Below are positions 54,301 through 64,000 of a stretch of 64,000 nt of DNA, piece by piece; position 1 is the first letter of the stretch, and the number at the start of each line of letters is the position of its first letter. The translations under genes were made by a program, and so were the position numbers. A model generated the notes under the pieces. It was not told where the DNA came from and did no database searches. It saw only the letters and a program-made list of their open reading frames with translations. Origin of the DNA: Simmondsia chinensis (lineage: Eukaryota; Streptophyta; Magnoliopsida; Caryophyllales; Simmondsiaceae); assembly GCA_018398585.1 (NCBI GenBank), contig JAGTTD010000021.1, positions 23,589,107 through 23,653,106 on the forward strand, written 5' to 3'.

Positions 54301-54715
54301 ATGGAGCCGGAGTATGGTCATCATATCAGTTTTAGAATATGACCATTGATTGAACGGCAGAGCATGGTCATTGTATCCCTTCCGTGGCCCATGGTTCTAG
54401 ATACTTAGTTCGGATTTAGGCTCCATTATGCGGGCTGATGAATTGGGTAGAGTTATACCGAGGAAACTTTATATATATGTTATTCTTTGATTGACAGGAT
54501 TATCAGATTGGATGATAATCAGATGATGTATATCCTACTTATTTAGCTCAAGGTGTTTTCCTTTTTCTTTGTTTCATTGTGTGGTCTTTGCTATTGCAGC
54601 GAATAGAAAAGCTCCAGCGAAGGAGAAGAAACACAGAGCGATGGATGACATAAAAGAAAGTATAAAGGAGCTCAAATACTACAAAGAAAATATTTTCAAG
54701 GCGACCAAGAAATGA
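48398..54715 (+). CDS. ORN: Oligoribonuclease (DEDDh 3'-5' exonuclease)
   Basis: Eight coding exons: 48398-48491, 50426-50560, 51586-51662, 52934-53015, 53200-53255, 53916-54002, 54135-54225 and 54600-54715. Phase closes to 245 aa. DEDDh residues are visible: WIDLEMTG (D, E), GPDLVIHQT region, LLAGNSVYVDFLFLKKYMP (D) and HRAMDDI (H, D). The conserved HHGAS|GLT and DVSSVKAL segments are also present. The enzyme degrades 2-5 nt RNAs; plant members can act in mitochondria. The first 50 or so residues (SNAFSVLTLDADADYSPSPS, then Ser/Asn-rich) are weakly conserved; targeting is not clear from sequence. Exon 3 and its acceptor are present twice in tandem (51424-51659). Only the second copy splices in frame. 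Confidence 0.93.
51424..51659 (+). repeat. Tandem duplication (118 bp) spanning ORN exon 3 acceptor
   Basis: ATGCAAACAACCTGTTGATG at 51424 recurs at 51542. The two copies look identical by eye across 117 bases, including the TTTTCTGCAG acceptor and nearly all of exon 3. Copy 1 lacks the normal GGAG|GTATGC donor, having TTAGTAATGC instead. Use of acceptor 1 with read-through gives a TGA within a few codons. Confidence 0.95.
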
Positions 54716-56250
54716 CCCGACATTATCTCCAACCACACATCTGTCATTCAGAAGATTCATGGTGTTTACATGCGTCTTGCTTATCGTGGAGCAACTCTGA
54801 ATACAACAGTAAAAGGCAAGACGCAGAGGCAAATGAAAATCTGCTTTTTGTTGGAGAAAATTGGCCTTCCTGCATGCCCCAGTAAAATGTTTTTAGCATG
54901 TCTGTCAGCTTTCATTTGATGATGATCTCTTGAACAATATATGGGTGTTTTAATGATGTAATACAGTGATACTGTATGGAAGATGGTGTTTTTTTGGCTA
55001 CTGAGAATCTGGCTGTAAGGGTTGTCTAATGACGGTAGTTTGGCGAAATTGTGAGAAAAATTCTTCTTTTAAAAACGCTTTTTATAGAAGTACTTTTGTA
55101 AGAGACGCTGTCTTAAAGAAGCCATTTATGTTTGGTCCAACCAATCCGAGAGTCAGTTTTGCACGCTTAGTTTAGATCTGGAGAATTGTGGGGTTTATAA
55201 AATGTGTTACGGCTTGAATATATTAGCAGTTAGAGTGTGTAAATGAGCTAAGTAAGCTTGTTCGGCTCGGCTCGGCTCAATATTTTGTTTGATTGTTTCT
55301 CAAACTTGTCGTGAGCTTGAGCTCTGGCATGGGTATTTAACAAAATCGCAACACAAGAAGTTGGTGGGCTAATTTGCCTGGACATTTTATAACCGGATGT
55401 AGACTTTGTCTATTTTGATAGAATTAGTGTTATGTTCTATTTTAATTATTTTTATTTGTGAAGAGCCAGTAAAAAGAGAATCTTTTATCCATAGCGGAAA
55501 AAATAACTTTCTATCAAGGTAAGAAAGGGAATGATAAAAGCTTTGTCCACTTTGATCTTTACACCTTTAGTCTCAAGTCGACTTCAAATGATTAAATATG
55601 ATTCGCGTATAAATTTATATAATAAAAATAAGACAAAGCAAAATTTTAGACAAAAAAGTAATTATTAGTTAAAATTTTTTCAACCAAGCAGAGCCCAAAG
55701 TCTTTTGTGTATTTTTTTTTTTCTATTTTCTTTATTATATTGCATATTTGGAATTAAAATAGAGTAAAACTAAAAAATTGACTAAATATGAGATAACTTT
55801 TTTGTATTTTTCTCTATTGAATGTTTTTAGTTGGATGAGATCTTCCTCATACACATCAAAGAGAAAATCAATTATAATCCAACTTTTTTAGCAACTTTCG
55901 TATTTGTTGCATTCAGGAAAGCTTGATTTATGGCAGAGCATTTAGCAATGTCAGCAACTTTGTGGGCACTGATCATCTGCTATTTATGTTTTAAACTGAT
56001 AGATAATATGATTTAGAACTCATACGAACTTACAATTAAATAAAATAAAATAGTATATTTATTTATATTCGATGATAATATAAGAAGTTTTTGAACATTA
56101 AAAATGAAAGTTGTTAAAAAAGAAGGCCCAAAATCCATGAGATTTGGTAGAAAGGAAGTGAGGTTTGAACGTGAGCCCGTTTCTAGACGGTGACATTGCG
56201 CGGGTAAGTGTTAGAGAGAGAGAGAGAGAGAGGCGGAAAATCCGAATCTG
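54716..56250. other. ORN 3' region and spacer
   Basis: 54716 to about 55000 is probable ORN 3'UTR. At about 55250-55335 GGCTCGGCTCGGCTC and GAGCTTGAGCTC words mark a hAT/MITE-like remnant. 55600-56150 is AT-rich and unassigned. A GA microsatellite at 56215-56231 lies just before the possible exon at 56251. Confidence 0.4.
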
Positions 56251-56458
56251 ATGGAGACCAATACGTCGAGCTCTTGCTATTCTCTCTCATTCAAATCCCG
56301 TTGCTTCACTCCTTCCGCGTGGTACTCTCTCCGACTGCCAATTTCGGTCGGCAAAACAGCCTCAATAAAGGATCAAATGCAACCTAATTTCCATACTAAA
56401 TTTACGTTTCTGATCTTATTCTATAATTTCATTACTTTCATTGTCATCACGTTCAGGT
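56251..56458 (+). other. Possible orphan or 5' exon upstream of the invertase gene
   Basis: An ATG in good context (GATGG) opens a frame METNTSSSCYSLSFKSRCFT that is Ser/Arg-rich with few acidic residues, like a plastid transit peptide. It ends at an excellent donor, TTCAG|GTAATT (56458/56459). A GA-rich leader precedes it. No acceptor joining it in frame to the invertase frame at 58120 was found, so it may be a 5'UTR exon, an alternative first exon, or a relic of another gene. No family was recognised. Confidence 0.35.
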
Positions 56459-58119
56459 AATTTTTCAATTTTTCGTCTTTGTGGCATTAACATTTGCATT
56501 TTAGGTTCATTTCTTGTTAGATTGAATTGATTGATTCATGATTTGGTTTCATGTGCGTCCGATTTGCTTCTGTTTTGACAGCATATTCTTGATGCAGCGA
56601 ATTGTTTATGAATATCTGATTTGATCGATGTGGTTCAGGAAGTTGAGTTACGGCATCTTATTAATTAAAAGTTAAAAGCGTAACAGGGGGTTAAAGTTAG
56701 ATGAAAAATTCGCTTATATTTCTTTCTGTTTGTGTGATTATGGTAATTTGGGTAGGATGTAAAGAGAAATAAGATTTTGGTGAGAAGTGGTGCTGGAAAA
56801 TGGCCAACGAGGCTTTTGTCCAGTGGTTAAACACTAGGCTATATTTGTCTCCGGCGGTTAACTATTAGCATTTAGCTGTTAGTTGTTAACTATTGGCTGA
56901 TTTATTATTTTTAGCTGTTAGTTGATAGGTAAATAAGCTCATGTAGATGCTTGGTAAAATTAGATATTCAATTCAGATGATTATTGCAAAATAAAATAAA
57001 TAATAAGTAAACAAATAAATTATTGATAAAATAATTGAATAATTTTATTTTCAAGGTTATCTAGCATTTTATAAATCTATAGTGACAGATATACGAATAT
57101 CGCCCATCAAGGTACTATTCTTTCCTACATCTCAAGCATTTCTACTTCCTGGCACATCCAAAAACAACTCAAAAGATTAAAAAGGAAGATAATAATATAT
57201 TTAAATTTAAATGAATATCACATACCCAATAAAAAGTTCATCTGATTTTTGTTGATTTTATGAACAACAAACAAGAAACTGCCAAGGATTACAATTGCCT
57301 AAATCAAGGAAGAAGAGGGGGAGGGGGTTATAGTTGATGGCATTTTGTAATTAAGATGAAAAGAAGGGCAAAATGATAAATAAAGTTTATGTAGTATAGA
57401 GTTTGAAAAGGTAAAAGCTAATTTTTTAGTTTTGAAAAGCTTCATTCTAAACGTTCAAAGCTACGTAAAGTGCAAATAAAGAAAAATTTATCAAATAGAG
57501 TATTTAGCTAAAAGCTATAGGAAAAGCTAACAAACATGTCATTGCCATACATAGCCTATCAACGCATACATACAAAAAAGGTGAAATAAAAAAGATGTCC
57601 CATGTATGGTAATTTTTTTTTTGAACAGACCATGTATGGTAATTTTGTCACTAGGAAGTGCGCACCCCGAAATGGACAGGAAGGTGATTTATTTTGAGAC
57701 AGAGAGCATTTGAACTTTTACCATTTGAGCTCCTATATGAAGTAATGCCCCAATGGAATGGGGATACGCATATATGTTGAAAACTTCCTTTTATTTGGAG
57801 ATGGTTACAATTAGATGTTAATTATAGTCAAACTCTTAAATTCCTCAACTGCAATCCATTATTGCATATGTCCACATTAGCAATACTGTAATGTTTGTTG
57901 CTTGTGGTGGACTCCTGTGTTCTTTGTTGCAAGTTGAGTGCGAAGAATTTTGTTTGTAAATACGCTCTTCAATACATCGACATGAGCAATGCTTGCAGGC
58001 CGTCACATGTTTAATTTCTGTTTCACTTCTGTGGAAACAAGTGATTATGCCTTGAACGTTGAACTTGCTCTGAAAATATAGCAAAAACAACATTTTTTTT
58101 ACCCATCAAAGTTCTTTTC
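56459..58119. other. Intron or spacer upstream of invertase, with a MITE-like element
   Basis: About 56830-57545 has ends of the TTAGCTGTTAGTTGTTAACT and AGCTAAAAGCTATAGGAAAAGC type, inverted versions of the same word, as in a common plant hAT-like MITE. Nearby, about 57606-57645, 'CATGTATGGTAATTTT' is repeated twice. No gene was recognised. Confidence 0.4.
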
Positions 58120-61100
58120 ATGCAAGAATTTGCACCACTCTTACAGAAACTGATGGAAGAGCTGCACATAACGGAGCAAAGTCATGACAAGAAGGTCACA
58201 GCACCTAAGGGAAGGCATACCCATCATCACAGGGCTCCAAGATCTGATAGCAAACTGCCAAACCCACGGAAGACAGAGTCCACATTGTCGCATGAGGGAG
58301 TAACTCAAACAGGACCTAATCGAACCATATCTTACAATTCCTCCAATTTGGTAGAATTACTTGAAGCATGGTTACCACTGGGGTCTGTTCCTAGTAGTCC
58401 AGATTATAAGAATGGCAACGTTGATCGATCTTCAATGGTCAATGAAGCGTGGCAATATCTGAGAGAAGCTACTGTATACTACAAGGGTCAGAAGGTTGGC
58501 ACCATCGCTGCTTTAGACAACTCTTCAGATGCACTGAACTATGATCAGGTACTTAATGATCCTCTTCCTGTGGCCACTTGAGTTTCCAGCCTTACGTTTA
58601 ATAACAGTGAATTGAGCTGCATTGGTTTCAGCGTCAAAAATGATAAAAATGTTACCAGTTCTCACCATTCAAGTTCATGTTTCACGGTGAATGTCACCAC
58701 CTTCATGTATGGTTGTTATCCTTGGGTGAGTTGCACCCAGAATTTCTGATTGTATTATTACTTTGGATTGGGGAGAGACTTCTCAAGAGTTGTATGTTTG
58801 TCTTCTGAAGAAATAGAAAGGTGTATTTAACCTTTTGGCATCAACTCTGGAAAATTTATTTCTGCAAACAAGATCAGCCTGTATTTTTGACGAATTACAG
58901 TTCAATTATTAACCATGTTAATAGGTCTTCGTCAGAGATTTTGTTCCCAGTGCTTTGGCTTACTTAATGAATGGTGAGCCAGATATGGTTAAGAACTTTC
59001 TGCTGAGGACTCTTCATCTCCAAGCAACAGTCAAACATGTTGACTGCTTTACCCTTGGACAAGGAGTGATGCCTGCCAGCTTTAAAGTTCTACATAACCC
59101 TGAGAAGGGAGTGGAAACATTGATTGCAGATTTTGGAGAAACAGCTATTGGAAGAGTTGCTCCAGTGGATTCTGGATTTTGGTGGATCTTCCTACTGCGT
59201 GCATACACAAAAGCCACTGGAGATTACTCCTTAGCAAATATGCCTGAATGCCAACGAGGGATAAAGCTAGTACTCTCTCTGTGCCTGGCAGAGGGCTTTG
59301 ATACATTCCCGACTCTTCTTTGTGCAGATGGGTGTTGCATGATTGATCGCAGAATGGTGAGCATCCTACAACAAACTTAAAATTTCTACAATACAGTTTA
59401 TTAGATCACTATCCACCACAGAAGCAAGGTGTTGCGGATGTTACATAATATGTCATGTTGATCACATAATGTTACGTCTAGCTGAAAATTTGTCATGCAA
59501 TATTTTTCATGTTATATCAGACCTCTATTTGATTTCAGGCTACCAAGCTGTTTTGTGGTTCAAACATAGTTAGTTATAGAATCTTATAAGACTGTTTAAT
59601 CGAAAGTGTAAATATACAATGCTAGGGCGCCCTAGGCCCTTTGCTGAGCACTAAGAGAGAATTTGCTTGTTTAGTTCTGAAATCTGATGAGCGGAGTGTT
59701 TTGAGTTGTATGTTAAGATGTTGATGGTTTTATGCTTCAGCTTTATTCTTATGAAAAGCTAGTAAGTGACATTTATGGAACACGTTAGAGAAAAAGAGAG
59801 AGAGATAGTAAAAAAAAACTTAAAACTAGCCATATCTTTTATAAATTCCTTCGAAGGGTACTAGATTTGGACAAATCAACCAGGGCATCATGTTTTATAA
59901 TTAAAAGAACGGTGTAATATGGTTTTGAATACACATAAGCACACTCGTATGATTTTGGGACATCATGAATAAGTGCCATGTAAATTTTCCATCAGTCTGG
60001 TCAGTTTGTCCCTTTCATTTATCCCATAGTACCATTTTTATTTATTTTCCTTAATATCATATTCTATTTAGAAGTTTAGACATTATTTGAAGCAGGGGAT
60101 GCTTCAAATTACAAAAAGAAAGTAGTATCATGTTCATGGACTACGTGATGATGCATATACCTCTTTCGGCTATACAGAGATATGTTTCGATGACCCAAAT
60201 ATGCAATACTTCCATTGACAAATGTGTTTCTTTCTTAAAGTTTGGCAGTTGTATATAAGTCTAATCTCATTCTTCTCTTGTAGGGAGTTTATGGATACCC
60301 AATCGAAATCCAAGCATTGTTTTACATGGCCCTAAGGTGTGCACTACAGCTACTACGGGCTGAGGGGGATGGAACCAACTTCATCAAGAAGATTGAAAGA
60401 CGACTACCAGCGTTGACATACCATATGAGGAATTACTTCTGGCTTGATTTTCAGCAACTAAATAAAATATACAGGTTTAAGACAGAAGAATACTCTAACA
60501 CTGCAGTTAACAAATTCAACGTGATACCCGACTCAATACCTGAATGGGTGTTTGATTTCGTTTCAAATAATGGGGGATACTTCATAGGGAATGTTAGTCC
60601 AGCTAGAATGGATTTTAGGTGGTTTGCCTTGGGCAACTGCGTAGCCATTCTGTCCTCACTTGCTACCCAGAGCCAGGCTATGGCTATAATGGATCTTATT
60701 GAAGAGAGGTGGCAAGATCTTGTGGGTGAAATGCCTATGAAACTCACTTATCCAGCTCTAGAGACCTATCAGTGGAAGATGGAGACTGGTTGTGACCCGA
60801 AAAACACCAGTTGGAGCCACCACAATGGCGGTTCATGGCCAGGTACGCTTTTGTGTTCTGTGGTTGGGTGTTTGATGCCTGTCCTGGTGCCTTATAGTAC
60901 CAAGCAGGCATTCATAGAATCAAACAAATGTCTTGCGTTATGTAATAGAAATTTGGGTTAGCTTTTGCGTTAGTAGGCCATTGTGTCACCAAGTAACTAA
61001 TCAAACATGGGCCCCGAATATGACAGCTCTGTAGAGCCTTTCCGGTCAAGATTGCCAGTTTGATACCAGATGTATCCGTGCAGAATATTGTTTGTCCACT

Positions 61101-61612
61101 AATTTTAGGAAATTACTTCATAGTGGGTTTTGTAACGAATATGCATGTATTTTATTTGTTAAAGCACATGCGTATATTCTTAAAAAGAAAATAACAAAAG
61201 CAATCATCATGACTGTGATCTTCCTATCACAACCGGAAACCACGACTTGTAGTTGATTTTGAGCAACTATATCTAACAAGAGGGTGATTGTTTATGTGCA
61301 GTACTTTTGTGGGTTCTGACAGCAGCCTGCATCAAAACAGGAAGGCACAAAATAGCAAAGAGAGCAGTGGAGATAGCAGAGCAGCGGCTATCAAAAGATG
61401 GCTGGCCAGAGTACTACGACAGCAAGGATGGGAGGTACATAGGGAAGCAGTCAAGGAAGCAACAGACGTGGTCAATAGCAGGGTATTTGGTGGCAAACAT
61501 GTTGCTGGAAGACCCCTCTCACCTTGGTATTTTGGCTCTTGAAGAACAAAAGAGCAAGCCTGCTTTTTCTCGTTCTACTAGTGTGCCTGTCCTTTTTCAA
61601 GGTTTTACTTGA
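58120..61612 (+). CDS. Alkaline/neutral invertase, glycoside hydrolase family 100
   Basis: Four coding exons: 58120-58548, 58925-59356, 60284-60842 and 61302-61612; phase closes to 576 aa. Recognised blocks: [151 protein letters not shown] and [18 protein letters not shown]. The enzyme hydrolyses sucrose to glucose and fructose at neutral to alkaline pH. The catalytic half is closest to the cytosolic (CINV) clade. The N-terminus ([20 protein letters not shown]) is not the usual cytosolic one, and upstream exons are possible. Start therefore provisional. Near the C-terminus, SRSTSVPV resembles the clade's phosphorylatable tail. Confidence 0.92.
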
Positions 61613-61971
61613 ACACAAGAATATATATATATATATAAATATATATCTGAAAACAGAAAACACATTGATCTGTTATATATCATTGGATAGGGTATTTATT
61701 CATTGAGCTGCTGCGTTAGCATTTGCTCAAATCTGGGTGAAGTTTATGATATACTCCTAAAATGTGAGGATTTTGGTGCTCCTACTGTAGCCGCAGAAAG
61801 AACCTTGTTTCCTGCTGTGTTTTTTTTTTTCAAGTTTAAAAAAGAAAACATGGAAATCTCTTTGAAGCACTTATGCAAAATCAAGTTTCAATTTGGAAAA
61901 AAAAAAAAAAAGGAAAACGTAAAGATGTTTTATCTCAAGTCTATAACTTCAATTGCTGAATTTCAAATGTC

Positions 61972-62427
61972 ATGAACTTCTATAAGAACAACGATCCGAC
62001 ATGACCTGACTCACCTAAACCTAAGTGAGGAGATGGCTTTGAATAGAGCTCGTTTGAGAGCGAGCATAGGGGTAGCCGATGTAGCGGCCTAGAGCAACGT
62101 TGCATATTGCTGCTAGCATAGGGTTTATAACGCGGATTTACCCCATGTGGTGTGCTTATGTGCGTATGCGTATGTGTGTATGGATGTGGTCTATTTGCCT
62201 TATTATGTGTCGTGGATGTGTCTTTGACATGACCTAACCCCCTTTTCAGGATGCCTTACTTCCAGGACGGCAAGATCTTCAGGTTGGGGGTCCTCAGAAA
62301 CAGCCTCTCTTCCACTCGGAAGGGGTAAGGCTGCGTACATCCACCCCCCCAGACCTAGCTTTTGTGGGAGCCTGTGAGGCACTGGGAATATTGTTGTTGT
62401 TGTTGTCGATGAACTTCTATAAGAACA
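61972..62427 (+). mobile_element. 5'-truncated RTE-like LINE, 418 bp, with 19-bp TSD
   Basis: Flanked by perfect ATGAACTTCTATAAGAACA repeats at 61972-61990 and 62409-62427. The insert begins ACGATCCGACATGACCTGAC, homologous to the end of the LINE ORF at about 47130 (minus strand). It encodes DLTHLNLSEEMAL and RASIGVAD in the same register, then a TAG. It ends with the shared tail and (TTG)n. It lies on the opposite strand to the copy at 46.6-47.9 kb. Confidence 0.92.
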
Positions 62428-62466
62428 TCCTCAATAGCTTCTTTTTTTTTTTTTTTTCTTGTATTT

Positions 62467-62742
62467 ATACTTTTAAAATATCCACCAAAGAGGGCACAAA
62501 CACGCCGGCACCGGATCCCATTAGAACTCCGAAGTTAAGCGTGCTTGAGCGAGAGTAGTACCAAGATGGGTGACCTCCTGGGAAGTCCTCACCCTCAGGT
62601 GGGGGGCACTGGGAAATAACCTCTCTTCAGGTTAACAACCTGAAGGGGGAAGGCTGCGTACATCCACCCCCCCAGACCCTGCGTAGGCGGGAGCCCTTGA
62701 GACACTGGGTATGTTCCTTTCCTTTTGATACTTTTAAAATAT
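62467..62742 (+). mobile_element. 5S rRNA-headed SINE with LINE tail and 15-bp TSD
   Basis: The insert 62482-62727 (246 bp) is bounded by perfect ATACTTTTAAAATAT repeats at 62467-62481 and 62728-62742. Its head (about 62492-62591) is 5S rRNA-like: CACCGGATCCCAT, then box A AAGTTAAGCGTGCTTGAGC, GAGAGTAGTACC, and box C GATGGGTGACCTCCTGGGAA. The first 25 or so nt are diverged or shortened. The body (about 62613-62712) matches the RTE-like LINE tail (CCTGAAGGGGGAAGGCTGC, TACATCCACCCCCCCAGACC, GCGGGAGCCCTTGAGACACT). It ends CCTTTTG, supplying a Pol III-type T-run. SINE status follows from this structure; activity is unknown. Confidence 0.85.
62492..62591 (+). rRNA. 5S rRNA-derived sequence (SINE head, not a normal 5S gene)
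   Basis: About 80 of the 100 bases align to plant 5S rRNA with few substitutions (for example CCGAAGTTAAGCG for CCGCAGTTAAGCG). The internal control boxes A, IE and C are recognisable. The 5' stem strand is eroded, and the 3' end runs into LINE-tail sequence with no independent 5S terminator or tandem 5S array. It is therefore unlikely to make functional 5S rRNA. Confidence 0.85.
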
Positions 62743-63235
62743 ACATTATCTTGACTTCCAAATATAATTATAAATCTCATATTGTATCCATCTTTAAATT
62801 ATTCATTTAATACACGAGACTAAAGAAAGTGGACTGATAATTTTTTAAATTACTTTCAAACTATTGGAAACGCCACTTCTAAAGGTATCTGTACACACAC
62901 GCACACTACCTCTCTCTTAAAATTACGATTAAAACAAAAGAAAAACAAAAATTTTAAAAGAAATTACTTTAAATATCCTTTCATGTCCAAGTACAAAAGA
63001 ATTTGCAAAAGGGTTTAGTTATCTCAGAATCAATCAGATTAGTATTCATGTAACTCAATATCCATATGAATGGCTACAGTGAATTCCATTTCTTTTTTGT
63101 AGTCCAAAAGTGCAAGAGGATGAGGTCCCAAGACCAGTTCACCACTCAAAAATATGAACTAGCAAGAGCAGCGCACCATCAAATTTGACTTGACTGGATA
63201 AACCGACATCATCCAGGGGCATCTTTGAATGAATT
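62743..63235. other. Spacer and 3'UTR of proteasome alpha-3 gene
   Basis: AT-rich sequence, no gene on the plus strand. The right part is the probable 3'UTR of the minus-strand proteasome gene. Confidence 0.4.
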
Positions 63236-63760
63236 TTAGTCTGCGTCCATTTCCTCCAATGCTGCAGTAGCCGCTGCCTTGGCTTGTTCTAGCAGGTCAC
63301 CAGGAACCTGAAATTCCATAGACACCAATATTTTTAGGAATCTTGAATGAGCTTTCATGTACATCATTTAGCATTGTATCCTTGTCATATTAATTCTTAC
63401 TAAGGCAAACATATGCACATTATGGAGATAATTATAAAATATTGTTAGGTGCGGCAAATAACACACCACTGCATTACATGATGGCCTCTATTTGAATCCT
63501 AAAAGGCATTTGCCAGATTACCTTTTGGTGCTGACGGTTGGATTCATCACAGACCCAGCTCATCTCCAATTCAAATGCCTTGTCCTTTGCCTCATCATGC
63601 ACCTTGTAAATACTGCATCACAACATTAACTTTCACCTCCGATGACAAATATCAATTTACAACAATATGTTGTTCAAAGCAAAGACCTACTCACATCTTG
63701 GCAACTTCAATGACTCCTTCTCGGCATGTCATTTCAGAAAGCTTCAACTTTTCAATCTCC
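63236..63760 (-). CDS. PAG1: 20S proteasome subunit alpha type-3 (PAG), 3' end only
   Basis: Partial gene running in from the right edge on the minus strand. Three terminal coding exons are visible: 63695-63760 (EIEKLKLSEMTCREGVIEVA), 63532-63612 (YKVHDEAKDKAFELEMSWVC, then DESNRQHQK) and 63236-63307 (VPGDLLEQAKAAATAALEEM, then DAD and stop). Splice sites fit GT..AG, joining K-I-I-Y-K and QHQK|VPGD. The acidic EEMDAD end is typical of plant alpha-3 (PAG1). Alpha subunits form the outer rings of the 20S core and dock the 19S regulator. The N-terminal two thirds lie beyond position 64000. Confidence 0.93.
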
Positions 63761-64000
63761 CTGCCATGCAATCCAATAGAAACATAAGGACAGTGCACTA
63801 ATCAAATTAACATAGAAACTACAATTGACAAAAGCCACAAAGAAGAATATTAACACGACAGTCCTCATTTGCAACTATCATCCAAACACTGCCAACTTTT
63901 TCTCTGTTGCTTTATCTGTTAGGGCTACTCGTGAGTCACCACATCATCATATTTGAAGATTTTACCATCTAAACACCACATCATGGTGCCACTTAATAGT
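63761..64000 (-). other. Intron of the proteasome alpha-3 gene at the window edge
   Basis: Sequence right of the exon boundary at 63760 shows no further coding block before the window ends, so it is read as intron of the same gene. Confidence 0.5.

Noticed and set aside
61991..62408. Initially read as a tRNA-derived SINE with a (TTG)n end
   Set aside because: Its 5' part aligns to the end of the RTE-like LINE ORF, so it is a truncated LINE copy; no tRNA A and B boxes were seen.
62492..62591. Functional 5S rRNA gene
   Set aside because: The 5' stem strand is eroded, it is not in a tandem array, and it lies inside a 15-bp TSD fused to a LINE tail.
62467..62742. Cassandra-type TRIM
   Set aside because: Cassandra carries 5S sequence inside LTRs; here there are no LTRs, PBS, or TG..CA ends.

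Overview
The window is nuclear DNA from a flowering plant. Its genes are rich in introns with GT..AG boundaries, its spacers are AT-rich, and every recognisable protein is closest to a plant family. The species cannot be named from sequence alone. Gene style and repeat content look more like a dicot or basal angiosperm than a grass (inference).

Genes from left to right: (1) a CNOT4/NOT4-type RING-RRM E3 ligase, + strand, 637-10508, 12 coding exons; (2) an inverted, broken copy of part of its large exon at 13611-14589; (3) an ATL-type RING-H2 protein, - strand, 15602-16297, single exon; (4) a mitochondrial-type ribosomal protein uS17, - strand, two exons split by a 3.9 kb intron (19469-23730); (5) an ARGONAUTE4-clade gene, + strand, 32565-38431, 22 coding exons, with a probable long leader intron; (6) calmodulin, - strand, 40957-43216; (7) oligoribonuclease, + strand, 48398-54715, with a fresh tandem duplication over exon 3; (8) an alkaline/neutral invertase (GH100), + strand, 58120-61612; (9) the 3' end of the 20S proteasome alpha-3 (PAG) gene, - strand, entering from the right edge.

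Mobile DNA lies mainly between genes and in introns. At 18.1-18.8 kb there is a Copia-type LTR with a primer-binding site, next to a retroposed LINE tail. At 24.3-29.6 kb there is a nest: Copia LTR, long foldback element, hAT-like MITE, L1-type RNase H fragment, then an LTR interrupted by a second foldback element. At 45.7-47.9 kb there is an RRM-coding relic and a 5'-truncated RTE-like LINE with a perfect 19-bp target-site duplication (TSD).

The most notable finding is one retroposon family. The 3' tail of the LINE at 46.6-47.9 kb recurs at 6.8, 14.2, 14.6, 18.7, 62.0-62.4 and 62.6 kb. The last copy (62482-62727) joins a 5S rRNA-derived head, with all internal promoter boxes visible, to the LINE tail. 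It ends in TTTT and has a perfect 15-bp TSD. This is the structure expected of a 5S-rRNA-derived SINE mobilised by the LINE.

NOT4, AGO4, oligoribonuclease and calmodulin are independently regulated single genes. Their proximity does not imply a pathway.
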